From Canicola haemoglobinophilus (GTDB lineage Bacteria; Pseudomonadota; Gammaproteobacteria; Enterobacterales; Pasteurellaceae): 64,000 nucleotides of DNA. The stretch spans positions 1-64,000 of the forward strand of contig NZ_MUXZ01000005.1 of NCBI RefSeq assembly GCF_002015075.1, written 5' to 3'. This document shows, piece by piece, positions 46,024 through 54,670 of this stretch. Within the stretch, counting starts at the first letter, position 1. Each line of letters begins with the position of its first letter. The translations under genes were made by a program, and so were the position numbers. The notes below the pieces were generated by a model that saw only the letters and a program-made list of their open reading frames with translations, was not told the origin of the DNA and ran no database searches.

Positions 46024-46695
46024 TTAGCAATATTTAGCAAGATCATTTTCTAATATTTCCCAAGCTTTCACTATATCCTCTGAATTATTGAACAGCCCTG
46101 ATGTTCCTACAATAAGTACGTCAGCACCAGCCTGAAGTAGCTGTTGATAAGTTTTAGGATTACAAGATCCGTCTATTTCAATTTGATAATCTAATTTATT
46201 CTGCTCTCTAAACTGTTTTAGTTCAGTTATTTTCTCTAGCATTTCAGGAATAAAGGTTTGTCCTGCAAACCCAGGATCTACCGTTAATACTGTAACTTTA
46301 GAAGCTTTATGCAAATAATATTTAGCAAATTCAACTGGAGTTTCCGGATTAAAAATTAATCCTACTTGCATACCCAATCGTTTAATTTTTTCAATTAAAC
46401 GAAAAGCTTGCCCAGAAATGGTTTCTATATGCAAGGTAACCATATCGCAGCCTGATTTAGCTAATTCATCAATATAATTTTCAGGATGAGTTACCATCAG
46501 ATGACAATCTAAGGGTTTGGTTGCTAATTTTTTTACTTGACTAACAAAAAATGGGGAAAGGGTTAAATTAGGTACGTAATGACCATCCATAATATCAATA
46601 TGGAAATAACCGACTTTCTTATCTAAAAATTCAATTTGTTCTTTGAATTTAGTCAAATCCATACACATCAATGAAGGGGAAATTAAAACTTTCAT
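46024..46695 (-). CDS. alsE: D-allulose-6-phosphate 3-epimerase
   Basis: A ribulose-phosphate-3-epimerase-family TIM barrel of 223 residues that turns allulose-6-P into fructose-6-P. Metal ligands and active-site residues appear in YFHIDIMDGHYVPNLTLSPFF, DCHLMVTHPENYID, TVDPGFAGQTF and QIEIDGSCNP. The operon context selects AlsE over Rpe. Seventeen bases follow alsC. Confidence 0.9.
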   Translation of the reverse strand: MKVLISPSLMCMDLTKFKEQIEFLDKKVGYFHIDIMDGHYVPNLTLSPFFVSQVKKLATKPLDCHLMVTHPENYIDELAKSGCDMVTLHIETISGQAFRLIEKIKRLGMQVGLIFNPETPVEFAKYYLHKASKVTVLTVDPGFAGQTFIPEMLEKITELKQFREQNKLDYQIEIDGSCNPKTYQQLLQAGADVLIVGTSGLFNNSEDIVKAWEILENDLAKYC

Positions 46696-46711
46696 ATTAC
46701 AAACTCCAAAA

Positions 46712-47662
46712 CTAACGACTAATTAAACGATCTAAAGCAACAGCGGTAATAATTAATCCGCCCATAACTACTAATTGATAATAGGTTTGTACTTGTAAAA
46801 TATTTAAACCATTATTAATGGTTCCAATAATTAAGCCGCCTATTACCACAGAAAAAATACGTCCTTTTCCACCAAAGAAACTGGTTCCACCAATAATGGC
46901 ACTCGCTATTGCGTAAGTTTCAAAGCCTACGCCAGCCAAAGGCTCTGCTGCTCCCAAACGAGCTGTTGATACCACACCAGCAAGACCAGCACAGATACCT
47001 GAGATAATAAAAACAGCCATAGTATGAAATTTCACATCTATGCCTGAATAATAAGCAGATTCTCTATTTCCTCCTAAGGCATAAATATTGCGGCCTAAAC
47101 GAGTTTTATTAGTGATGAACCAAAGTATTAACGCCACAATAATGGCGAAAATCACAGGAACAGGAATCCATAAAAAATTCTGAGAAAAGAAATCGACAAA
47201 TTCAAAAGAAAAGCCATAAATTGAATTAGCATCAGAGATAACTAAAGTTACGCCACGGAAAATAGCATTAGTACCTAAAGTGATAATAAATGGATGAAGT
47301 CCTGTATAATTGACTAAAGCCCCATTGATTGCACCTAACCCACCACCAACAAATACGCCACCAATAATGGCTGATAAGGTTGGATCTAATCCTAAAATCA
47401 TCAACTTAGCAGTAACCATGCCTGCAAGTGCTAAAATAGCCCCTACAGATAAATCAATGCCTGCAATTAATATTGCAAAAAACTCTCCCATACCAATTAA
47501 TACAGTAACGGAACTTTGCACAAAAATTTGCTGAATATTATTGGCTGTTAAAAAATATTGGCTAGATATAGAGCCGAATATGGCAACAATAATTGCTAAT
47601 ATAAAAAATGTGCCGTATTGATCCCAAAATCTTGGGAAATTAAATTTTGTATTAGTTTGCAT
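46712..47662 (-). CDS. alsC: D-allose ABC transporter permease
   Basis: A BPD_transp_2-type membrane permease of 316 residues with about 8-10 hydrophobic segments; VLIGMGEFFAILIAGIDLSVGAILALAGM and ARLGAAEPLAGVGFETYAIASAIIGGTSFFGGKG are the sugar-permease hallmarks (RbsC-like). Its start overlaps the end of alsA by 11 bases, indicating coupled translation. Confidence 0.92.
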   Translation of the reverse strand: MQTNTKFNFPRFWDQYGTFFILAIIVAIFGSISSQYFLTANNIQQIFVQSSVTVLIGMGEFFAILIAGIDLSVGAILALAGMVTAKLMILGLDPTLSAIIGGVFVGGGLGAINGALVNYTGLHPFIITLGTNAIFRGVTLVISDANSIYGFSFEFVDFFSQNFLWIPVPVIFAIIVALILWFITNKTRLGRNIYALGGNRESAYYSGIDVKFHTMAVFIISGICAGLAGVVSTARLGAAEPLAGVGFETYAIASAIIGGTSFFGGKGRIFSVVIGGLIIGTINNGLNILQVQTYYQLVVMGGLIITAVALDRLISR

Positions 47663-49196
47663 AATTAACCTCTTTCATATCAGGCAATGCCCAACTCATT
47701 ATTTGTTCTTCAGTTAAATCCGTTGTGTTATCAAGGATCTGTGAAATTTTTCCTTCACGAAAAACAGCAATTCGATCACAAACAGACATAATTTCAGGTA
47801 ATTCTGATGAAACCATCAAAATAGCTTTTCCTTGTTCCGCAAGCTGACGCATAATTTTGTAAATTTCCGTTTTAGCTCCTATATCAATACCCCTTGTAGG
47901 TTCATCAAAAATTAATACTTCAGGTTGACAAGAAATCCATTTAGCAATAATGACCTTTTGCTGATTTCCGCCTGATAACTGCGTAATGTTTTGTTCTATA
48001 GAAGCACACTTAATTGCTAACAGCTCTTTTTGCTGTTGAGCTAACTCCCTTTCTTTACTTGTATTAAACAAACCAATAGCACCTTTATATCCACCTTCTT
48101 TTAAGCTTTTGGATAAGGCAATATTTTGTTGAATGGAAAAATTGTGAAAAAAGCCATTTTCACGACGACTTTCAGTGATATAAGCCATGCCTTTTTTAAT
48201 AGCATCAAGGGGCGAGTGCGGTGTTATTTTGTTACCATTTAAGTAGATCTCACCTGAAATTCTTTTGTCCACCGCAAAAATACAGTTCATTAATTCTGTT
48301 CTACCAGAGCCAACTAATCCTGCAAACCCAAGAATTTCTCCTTTATGTAATGAAAATGAAACATCATCCACCTGCTTAGTTTTCTTCCCAATCAGGTTTT
48401 TGACTTCAAAAACGATTTGTTCAGATTTAGTAGATTGTTGACTAATAAAACGAGACTCTACTTCTCGTCCTACCATTAAGCGAATAATATCGGCATTACT
48501 AACTTGCTCGATCATTCCAGATGCAACCGAGCTGCCATCTTTCAACACTGTATAGCGATCACAGATTTGACGAATTTCATTCATCTTATGAGAAATATAA
48601 ATAATCGCTTTTCCATCTTCTCTAAGCTGACTCATAATAAAAAATAAATATTCAATTTCAGCATTGGTTAAAGAAGATGTTGGTTCATCCATAATAATTA
48701 TTTTGACATCAGAAAGAAGAACCTTAGCAATTTCAATCATTTGTTTGTGAGAAATGGAAAGATTTCCAACTTTTTCATCTAAATTAATTTTTAATCCCAA
48801 TCTGAGTAAAATGATCGAAGCTTGTGAACGCATTTTCTGCCAATCAACTACAGTGATTCCTAAAACTTTCTTAACAGGAATCCTACCTATAAAGAGATTT
48901 TCTAATACTGTCAGTTCATCAATTAAACTTAATTCTTGATAAATAATGCCAATTCCTAAATCAGCGGCTACCTTGTGATCTAAGAAATCATATTCCTGAT
49001 TTTTAACTGAAATTTTTCCGGAGCTTGGTTGATGTAAGCCAGATAAAACTTTCATCAGAGTGGATTTTCCTGCTCCATTTTCACCTAATAGAGCATGAAT
49101 TTCATGGCTGTAAATATCTAAATTAACATCCTTCAATGCCTGCACAACACCGAAATTTTTACAGATATTTTTCATTTGAATCAAAGGCTCAGCCAT
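47652..49196 (-). CDS. alsA: D-allose ABC transporter ATPase (duplicated)
   Basis: A two-cassette sugar ABC ATPase of 514 residues (RbsA/XylG type). The first cassette has GENGAGKSTLMKVLSG, a degenerate NLSISHKQM signature and IIIMDEPTSSL; the second has GLVGSGRTELM, LSGGNQQKVIIAKW and EVLIFDEPTRGID. It powers import by AlsB-AlsC. A stable hairpin separates it from alsB. Confidence 0.92.
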   Translation of the reverse strand: MAEPLIQMKNICKNFGVVQALKDVNLDIYSHEIHALLGENGAGKSTLMKVLSGLHQPSSGKISVKNQEYDFLDHKVAADLGIGIIYQELSLIDELTVLENLFIGRIPVKKVLGITVVDWQKMRSQASIILLRLGLKINLDEKVGNLSISHKQMIEIAKVLLSDVKIIIMDEPTSSLTNAEIEYLFFIMSQLREDGKAIIYISHKMNEIRQICDRYTVLKDGSSVASGMIEQVSNADIIRLMVGREVESRFISQQSTKSEQIVFEVKNLIGKKTKQVDDVSFSLHKGEILGFAGLVGSGRTELMNCIFAVDKRISGEIYLNGNKITPHSPLDAIKKGMAYITESRRENGFFHNFSIQQNIALSKSLKEGGYKGAIGLFNTSKERELAQQQKELLAIKCASIEQNITQLSGGNQQKVIIAKWISCQPEVLIFDEPTRGIDIGAKTEIYKIMRQLAEQGKAILMVSSELPEIMSVCDRIAVFREGKISQILDNTTDLTEEQIMSWALPDMKEVNYAN

Positions 49197-49247
49197 ATAT
49201 CTCTCCTTATTCTAAATTTTAAAAACTGCCAGTTCTTGGAGATATAA

Positions 49248-49292
49248 AGAGGAAGAAAAACTTGGTGAATTTATACCGCTCTTTCTTCCTCT
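49248..49292 (-). promoter_or_regulatory. Intra-operon hairpin between alsB and alsA
   Basis: The minus strand can form an 11-bp stem (49282-49292 with 49248-49258) around a 23-base loop, with no U tract. Such hairpins after binding-protein genes stabilise the upstream message and give excess binding protein; that role is inferred. Confidence 0.5.
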
Positions 49293-49300
49293 CTAATCAT

Positions 49301-50236
49301 TTATTTCGTAACCAAAATAGAATCTACAGTCTCAAATTTAGCTTGAGTATCTACTGGAATTTGTTTGCCTGATTTTTTTGCTTCCACTAAGAGACGTAAC
49401 CCTTTAGCTCCAATTTCAGCTGGGTCTTGGGCAACGGTTGCTGTAAGCTTACCTTCTGTTACCATTTTTCTTGCTTCAGGTACGCCATCAGTTCCAACAA
49501 CTAAAACTTTACCTTGTTTACCTACATTCATCACAGCTTGAGCCGCGCCCATAGCCATAGTGTCGTTAGCTGCATAGAAGGCTTTAATATGAGGGTTTCT
49601 AGATAATACATTGGTTGCAACATCTAGAGCTTTTATACGATCCCAATCTGCCGGTTGACTTGCTACAAGCTTAATATTGCTATTTTTTTCAAATACTTCT
49701 TTTGCTCCTCTACGGCGAGCCTCACCAGAAGCATTACCTGCTTTACCTTCAATAATGGCAACTTCACCACCTTTTTCACCTAATTGATCAACAATAAATT
49801 GTGCAGCTTTTGCCCCTACAGCTACATTGTCCGTAGTAATAAATGCTTCAACATTCCCTTTCGCTTTTTGTAGATTATCTAAATCAATCTTCTCATCTAA
49901 ATTCACTAAGAAAATTCCCTTACGATAAGCTTTAGCTGCCGGCATTACTAAGTTTGCTGGTGAAAGAGGTGCAAAAGCTATTCCTTGATAATTTTTATTA
50001 ATCAAGTCTTCAAACAACTGTAATTGAGCTTGATAATCACCTTCCGATGGAGAAGCAAAAATATCCACAGTTACACCTAATTTTTCCGCTTCTTTTTCCA
50101 CCCCTGATTTCATTTCTACCCAAAATGGATTGGAAAGTGTTTTTAAAATAACTGCATAATCTGCTGCAGAAACAGATATTGAGCAGGCTAATCCTAATAC
50201 GGCTAAACAGGATTTAATTGTTTTTAACGATTTCAT
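49301..50236 (-). CDS. alsB: D-allose periplasmic binding protein
   Basis: A ribose-type (Peripla_BP_4) binding protein of 311 residues, the length of E. coli AlsB. A signal peptide ends at about VSAADYAVI. The family features SNPFWVEMKSGVEKEA and AFYAANDTMAMGAAQA are present. I prefer ATG 50236, six bases past AGGAG; an ATG two codons earlier abuts the RBS. A CRP site and an inverted repeat lie 110-140 bp upstream. Confidence 0.92.
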   Translation of the reverse strand: MKSLKTIKSCLAVLGLACSISVSAADYAVILKTLSNPFWVEMKSGVEKEAEKLGVTVDIFASPSEGDYQAQLQLFEDLINKNYQGIAFAPLSPANLVMPAAKAYRKGIFLVNLDEKIDLDNLQKAKGNVEAFITTDNVAVGAKAAQFIVDQLGEKGGEVAIIEGKAGNASGEARRRGAKEVFEKNSNIKLVASQPADWDRIKALDVATNVLSRNPHIKAFYAANDTMAMGAAQAVMNVGKQGKVLVVGTDGVPEARKMVTEGKLTATVAQDPAEIGAKGLRLLVEAKKSGKQIPVDTQAKFETVDSILVTK

Positions 50237-50345
50237 ATGCATCTCCTCTTATTGTTAAGCACATTTCTAAAAAGAAACAAAACATTACGAATTAAAACTT
50301 GTTCTAAAGTTTATGCTATTTATAACACTTTCCACGCTATAAAAA

Positions 50346-50383
50346 AGTGATCAACTTCACAAAAATAAATGTTTTGTGAAGTT
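50346..50383 (-). promoter_or_regulatory. CRP site overlapping an inverted repeat, allose operon control region
   Basis: On the minus strand TGTGA-N6-TCACT (50361-50346) fits the CRP consensus at nine of ten key bases. A separate perfect 12-bp inverted repeat, AACTTCACAAAA (50353-50364) / TTTTGTGAAGTT (50372-50383), overlaps it and may bind the RpiR-type repressor. Glucose repression and allose induction are inferred. Confidence 0.65.
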
Positions 50384-50424
50384 TTGTTGTTTTTATTAGT
50401 CTTTGTAATAACAAATTGAAAGAA

Positions 50425-50454
50425 AACCAACAAAGTGCACTGCATTTGTTGGTT
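50425..50454 (-). terminator. Terminator of alsR
   Basis: AACCAACAAA pairs with TTTGTTGGTT; on the minus strand it is followed by TTTCTTTC. It isolates alsR from alsB. Confidence 0.8.
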
Positions 50455-50494
50455 ATCGGGAGGAACAGAAATAATGAATAGATAAGAATAGAAA

Positions 50495-51346
50495 TTATCT
50501 TTGGCGGAAATATTCCGTAGCTTTAAAGGTTTTTTCTAAATTAATTTTTGATAACTCAATATTCTGTTGAGCTACGGAAACAAAAAAAGCATCAACTAAT
50601 ATAAGCTGTAAAATTCTAGCAGATGCATTTTTTCCTAATAAGGGGGTGTCAGGAGCAGGTGTACAAATCACAAAATCGGATAAATTTGCAATAGGAGATA
50701 TATCACTATGGGTAATACAGATGATTTTAGCACCATTTTTTCTTGCTTCATTCACCACCTTAAGTAAATCTGTTGTTTTACCTGAATGAGATACAACCAG
50801 TATTACATCATCTTCGGTAAGTAAAGATGCCGACATCATCATTAAGTGAATATCACGATATACATTACAGCGAATTCCTATACGTAAAAATTTATGTGCG
50901 ATATCATCACAAATTGTATTAGAACCACCAGCGGCATATAAATCTCGATTTTTTGCATTGCAAAAACATTTTGCAGCTTGTTGAATAACATCAGAATCAA
51001 GAATTGATCGTCCCTCAGTAATAGTTTGAATCGATACATTAAAGACTTTATCAACCAAATCTTGGGGCGTATCTTGAGTGGATAATTCTACATTATTTAG
51101 TAAATTTCCCTCAAAAGAAGTGATAATCTGTTGGCGTAAATCTCTAAAACCAGTAAAACCAAGTAACTTAGCGACTTTTACAATTAGAGCTTCAGAAACA
51201 TTTAGAGATTCGGCTACATACTTCAAAGAGGTGGTCCGTTGAAATTTTACAGGATCCAATAACCAATCAACTACTCGTTTTTCTGTATTGGTCATTCCTT
51301 CTCTTTTCATGCGAATACTTGGAATAAGGGAAAGATCTTGTTGCAT
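50495..51346 (-). CDS. alsR: RpiR/AlsR-family transcriptional regulator
   Basis: A 283-residue sugar-phosphate-responsive repressor. The N-terminal HTH_6 domain (MTNTEKRVVDWLLDPVKFQRTTSLKYVAESLNVSEALIVKVAKLLGFTGFRDLR) is followed by a SIS domain that would bind a phosphosugar (VVSHSGKTTDLLKVVNEARKNGAKIICITHS). It is the first gene of the als block and in the same direction, though separated by a terminator. It probably represses the alsB promoter and responds to allose-6-P. Confidence 0.88.
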   Translation of the reverse strand: MQQDLSLIPSIRMKREGMTNTEKRVVDWLLDPVKFQRTTSLKYVAESLNVSEALIVKVAKLLGFTGFRDLRQQIITSFEGNLLNNVELSTQDTPQDLVDKVFNVSIQTITEGRSILDSDVIQQAAKCFCNAKNRDLYAAGGSNTICDDIAHKFLRIGIRCNVYRDIHLMMMSASLLTEDDVILVVSHSGKTTDLLKVVNEARKNGAKIICITHSDISPIANLSDFVICTPAPDTPLLGKNASARILQLILVDAFFVSVAQQNIELSKINLEKTFKATEYFRQR

Positions 51347-51581
51347 AAATATTCCTATTAATAAAAGGATTAGCTTGCCAAATGTACTACGAGAAATCTT
51401 ATACTATTTGTGATAACTTAGAACATAGTAAATAATAAAACTTAACTGCTATTTTATACACTAAATAACCAAATTAATCAGCATTTATCTAAAAACAAAT
51501 CTTTCCTAGGTAACTTGCTATAGTTGTTGTAACAAATATTGGTACAGATAACAGAGCATTTTCTTTCCTCTAAATAAAATT

Positions 51582-52721
51582 TTAAGCTTTTATTATTTCA
51601 TCATTTCTATAATCATTCGCCTGCTGCAACAATTGACGGCTTTCCTTTAAAAATTGCTCAGAATATTCGCCAAACCATTCTCGAACTTGATTAAAGCTAT
51701 CAATAAATCCTTGCTTATCGCCTTGCTCAAAAAATTTGAGACTTTCTTCATAACTTTGCTTTAAGCTTTCAATGATCGCCAGATTTTCTGGTTTATCCAT
51801 AATAATGTCGGCATAAAGTTCCGCATCTTGCGCAAATAAACGACCAATCATAGCCAATTCCAAACGATAAATTGGCGAAGATAAAGCGAGTAATTGTGCT
51901 AATTCAACGGGCTGTTTTGATAAATGCAGACCATTGGCAAATGTTGAAAAATGGCGCAAGGCTTGTATATAAGTCATGCTTTTATCATGTTCTGAAGCAT
52001 CTACCTGATAAATCTTCGCACCCCAAATTTGAATTTGATCTAAAAGCCATTGATATTTTTCCGGATAACGACCATCACAACGCACTACAACTTGTTTTGC
52101 CATACTTGCAATATCAGGACCAAACATTGGATGCAACCCAAGCACTGCACCTTGATGCACCTGTAACATTTTTTCTAACGGCTGGCGTTTTACAGAGGTT
52201 AAATCCGCTAATAACATTTGCTCAGTTAAATAAGGTTGCAGACGTTCAATTACGGCTAAAGTTTGTGCAATTGGTACACAAACGATAACAACATCAGCAT
52301 TTTGTAAAATTTGATCCGCATTTTGCCAATCTTGCTGATCTAAAATAGCCACTTGGTAGCCTGAAGCCGTTAAATAGCGCGCAAACAATGCCCCTAACTT
52401 CCCTTTACCGCCAACAATCACAATTTTTTTTATTTCTGCATTTGTCGTTTTAAAACCATATTGATTTTCTCGTGCATAAGATTCCCGCATCAAACGGCGT
52501 AATACATCTTCGATTAAATCAGGCGAAACCCCCAACTTTTCGGCTTCATTACGGCGAGCCTGTAACATTTCATTTTCACGTTCAGGCGCATAAATAGGCA
52601 AGCCATGTTGATGCTTTACCGCCCCTACTCGTTTAACTAACTCTAGGCGTTGAGCAAAAAGTTGGAGCAATTCACGATCCAAATCATCAATTTCAGCCCT
52701 TAGTGCTTTTAATTTATCCAT
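51582..52721 (-). CDS. tyrA: Chorismate mutase / prephenate dehydrogenase
   Basis: A bifunctional enzyme of tyrosine synthesis, 379 residues. The N-terminal AroQ mutase domain spans about 1-90 (LKALRAEIDDLDRELLQLFAQRLELVKRVGAVKHQHG). An NAD-binding dehydrogenase follows (IVIVGGKGKLGALFARYLTASGY, with GLHPMFGPDI). Tandem TyrR boxes at 52746-52786 lie 25 bases upstream of the start, so tyrosine repression is expected, shared with tyrP. Confidence 0.96.
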   Translation of the reverse strand: MDKLKALRAEIDDLDRELLQLFAQRLELVKRVGAVKHQHGLPIYAPERENEMLQARRNEAEKLGVSPDLIEDVLRRLMRESYARENQYGFKTTNAEIKKIVIVGGKGKLGALFARYLTASGYQVAILDQQDWQNADQILQNADVVIVCVPIAQTLAVIERLQPYLTEQMLLADLTSVKRQPLEKMLQVHQGAVLGLHPMFGPDIASMAKQVVVRCDGRYPEKYQWLLDQIQIWGAKIYQVDASEHDKSMTYIQALRHFSTFANGLHLSKQPVELAQLLALSSPIYRLELAMIGRLFAQDAELYADIIMDKPENLAIIESLKQSYEESLKFFEQGDKQGFIDSFNQVREWFGEYSEQFLKESRQLLQQANDYRNDEIIKA

Positions 52722-52745
52722 AAAATCCCCATCAATAGCCAGCTG

Positions 52746-52786
52746 CGTAAAAATTTAATTACAAATTATGTAAAAAATAAATTACA
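52746..52786 (-). promoter_or_regulatory. Tandem TyrR boxes upstream of tyrA
   Basis: CGTAAA-N6-ATTACA (52746-52763) and TGTAAA-N6-ATTACA (52769-52786) are exactly 23 bp apart, the same spacing as at tyrP. Each deviates by one or two bases from TGTAAA-N6-TTTACA. Confidence 0.78.
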
Positions 52787-52848
52787 AAATAAATATTAAA
52801 TGTGCAACAACATTTTTTGAAAATACTACCGCACTTTATTTCTCATTC

Positions 52849-52864
52849 ACGCAATCGTTTGCTC
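52849..52864 (+). promoter_or_regulatory. PurR box upstream of purE
   Basis: ACGCAATCGTTTGCTC matches 13 of 16 bases of ACGCAAACGTTTGCGT and sits just upstream of a TATGCT-type -10 and the purE start. The regulator gene purR is at 56123. Confidence 0.82.
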
Positions 52865-52917
52865 ATTTAATTTAAATTATGCTATCCTTAGCGCCATTTC
52901 TTACTAAGGATATTTCT

Positions 52918-53415
52918 ATGCAAAATAATAAACCTCAAATAGCCATTGTAATGGGATCTAAAAGTGACTGGGCAACAATGCAAGAAGCAACAAATATTTT
53001 AGATGAGTTGAATGTACCTTATCATGTAGAAGTTGTATCAGCACATCGTACGCCAAATAAACTCTTTGAATTTGCAGAAAGTGCGGAAGCGAAAGGGTAT
53101 AAAGTGATTATTGCTGGCGCAGGTGGTGCTGCTCACTTACCTGGTATGATTGCTGCCAAAACTATTGTGCCAGTGTTGGGCGTGCCAGTTAAAAGCTCCA
53201 TGCTAAGTGGTGTAGATAGTTTATATTCTATCGTGCAAATGCCAAAAGGTATTCCCGTGGGCACCTTAGCTATTGGGCCTGCAGGTGCAGCAAATGCTGG
53301 ACTATTAGCCGCCCAAATTCTCGCAGCTTTTGAACCGCACTTAGCACAAAAACTACATCAATTCCGTCAAGCTCAAACTGAACTTGTATTAAATAATCCT
53401 GATCCAAGAGATTAG
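52918..53415 (+). CDS. purE: N5-CAIR mutase
   Basis: It moves the carboxyl group of N5-CAIR (the PurK product) to C4 of the imidazole, making CAIR. The 165-residue class I protein has VMGSKSDWATM, the catalytic His in SAHRTPNKLFEF and GAGGAAHLPGMIAAKT. I choose ATG 52918 after AAGGATATTTCT; the in-frame ATG at 52879 would run through the promoter. A PurR box controls it. Separation from purK is unusual. Confidence 0.95.
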   Translation: MQNNKPQIAIVMGSKSDWATMQEATNILDELNVPYHVEVVSAHRTPNKLFEFAESAEAKGYKVIIAGAGGAAHLPGMIAAKTIVPVLGVPVKSSMLSGVDSLYSIVQMPKGIPVGTLAIGPAGAANAGLLAAQILAAFEPHLAQKLHQFRQAQTELVLNNPDPRD

Positions 53416-53421
53416 TAACAC

Positions 53422-53446
53422 AAAGGCAACTCAACGAGTTGCCTTT
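53422..53446. terminator. Bidirectional terminator after purE
   Basis: AAAGGCAACTC pairs with GAGTTGCCTTT around a 3-base loop, between the convergent purE and moaE. Confidence 0.9.
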
Positions 53447-53471
53447 CTTCTTTAGATTATACAAATAATAT

Positions 53472-53924
53472 TTACCATTTTTCTAATGCTTGCTGATCGG
53501 ATTCTCTATGTTCAATCCAGCGCTCGCCTTGATCTGTTTGTTCCTTTTTCCAAAAAGGTGCTTTGCTTTTTAGGTAATCCATAATAAATTCATTTGCTTG
53601 ATAAGCATCGCCTCGATGCGCGGTACTTACCCCCACTAAAACTATTTGATCACCCGTATTTAATAGTCCAACACGATGTATAACCGCGACACGATAAATA
53701 TCCCAACGTTTTTTTGCTTCAGCAACAATTTCTTGTAGCGCTTTTTCTGTCATCGCTGGATAATGTTCTAAATACAGACTGGAAACGGAATCGCCTAAAT
53801 TCATTTCTCTGACTTTACCCACAAAAACAACTGCGGCCCCTACTTGATGATCTTCGGTTAACCATTGATAAATCGCATTTTGATCAAAATCTTGCGCTTG
53901 GACGGCAATCTTAACATCAGTCAT
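53472..53924 (-). CDS. moaE: Molybdopterin synthase large subunit
   Basis: The catalytic subunit (150 residues) that transfers sulfur from MoaD to cyclic pyranopterin. Conserved FVGKVREMNLGDSVSSLYLEHYPAMTEKAL, HRVGLLNTGDQIVLVGVSTAHRGDAY and KSKAPFWKKE carry the active-site Lys residues. It abuts moaD (TAAATG) at the end of the moaACDE operon. Confidence 0.95.
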   Translation of the reverse strand: MTDVKIAVQAQDFDQNAIYQWLTEDHQVGAAVVFVGKVREMNLGDSVSSLYLEHYPAMTEKALQEIVAEAKKRWDIYRVAVIHRVGLLNTGDQIVLVGVSTAHRGDAYQANEFIMDYLKSKAPFWKKEQTDQGERWIEHRESDQQALEKW

Positions 53925-54170
53925 TTAGCCTCCTGTTACTGGTGGGAAAAAAGCAATTTCATCACCAGAATTGACCGCACTTTCTAGTGGCTGGAGTGTT
54001 TGATTAATAGCGACAAGTAGTTTTCCCTTTTCTAAAGCTAACGCCCATTTATCGCCTTTTTGACTTAAATGTTCACGCAGTTGCTCTGCTGTTGCAAACT
54101 CAGCTTTGACTTCTAATTCATCAATCCCAATCAATTCTCTAGTTTGAGCAAAAAATAATACTTTTAACAT
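53925..54170 (-). CDS. moaD: Molybdopterin synthase sulfur carrier subunit
   Basis: An 81-residue ubiquitin-like sulfur carrier ending in Gly-Gly (FFPPVTGG), whose C-terminus is adenylated by MoeB and thiocarboxylated. It pairs with MoaE. The genes are contiguous with no gap. One uptake signal is internal. Confidence 0.95.
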   Translation of the reverse strand: MLKVLFFAQTRELIGIDELEVKAEFATAEQLREHLSQKGDKWALALEKGKLLVAINQTLQPLESAVNSGDEIAFFPPVTGG

Positions 54171-54184
54171 CTTTATATTTCCAT

Positions 54185-54661
54185 TTACTCAGCAATAAAA
54201 TGCCCTGATTTTCCACCGCTCTTTTCTAATAATCGCAGTTGTTCAATAACAATATCTTTTTGTACAGCTTTACACATGTCGTAAATTGTCAATGCGGCAA
54301 CACTCGCAGCAGTCAAGGCCTCCATCTCTACACCAGTTTTTCCACTGAGTTTACATAGGCTTTCAATGCGAACACTGTTGATTTCAGGAAGTGCGGTCAA
54401 ATTTACTTCCACTTTTGATAATAGCAATGGATGACATAAAGGAATAAGCTCCCAAGTGCGCTTAGCAGCTTGAATTCCAGCAATGCGAGCTGTAGCAAAA
54501 ACATCGCCTTTATGATGTTGTCCTGAAAGGATCATGTCTAAAGTGGCTGGTGCCATGCGCACAAATACTTCTGCTCTTGCCTCACGAACAGTATCTTGCT
54601 TAGCAGACACATCCACCATGTTCGCTTCCCCTTGGCTATTAATATGTGTAAATGTTGTCAT
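54185..54661 (-). CDS. moaC: Cyclic pyranopterin monophosphate synthase
   Basis: It converts the MoaA product 3',8-cH2GTP to cyclic pyranopterin. The 158 residues contain MVDVSAKQDTVREARAEVFV, LIPLCHPLLLSKVEV and a GKTGVEMEALTAASVAALTIYDMCKA stretch with active-site residues. It sits nine bases after moaA. Confidence 0.95.
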   Translation of the reverse strand: MTTFTHINSQGEANMVDVSAKQDTVREARAEVFVRMAPATLDMILSGQHHKGDVFATARIAGIQAAKRTWELIPLCHPLLLSKVEVNLTALPEINSVRIESLCKLSGKTGVEMEALTAASVAALTIYDMCKAVQKDIVIEQLRLLEKSGGKSGHFIAE

Positions 54662-54670
54662 ATTTTCCTT

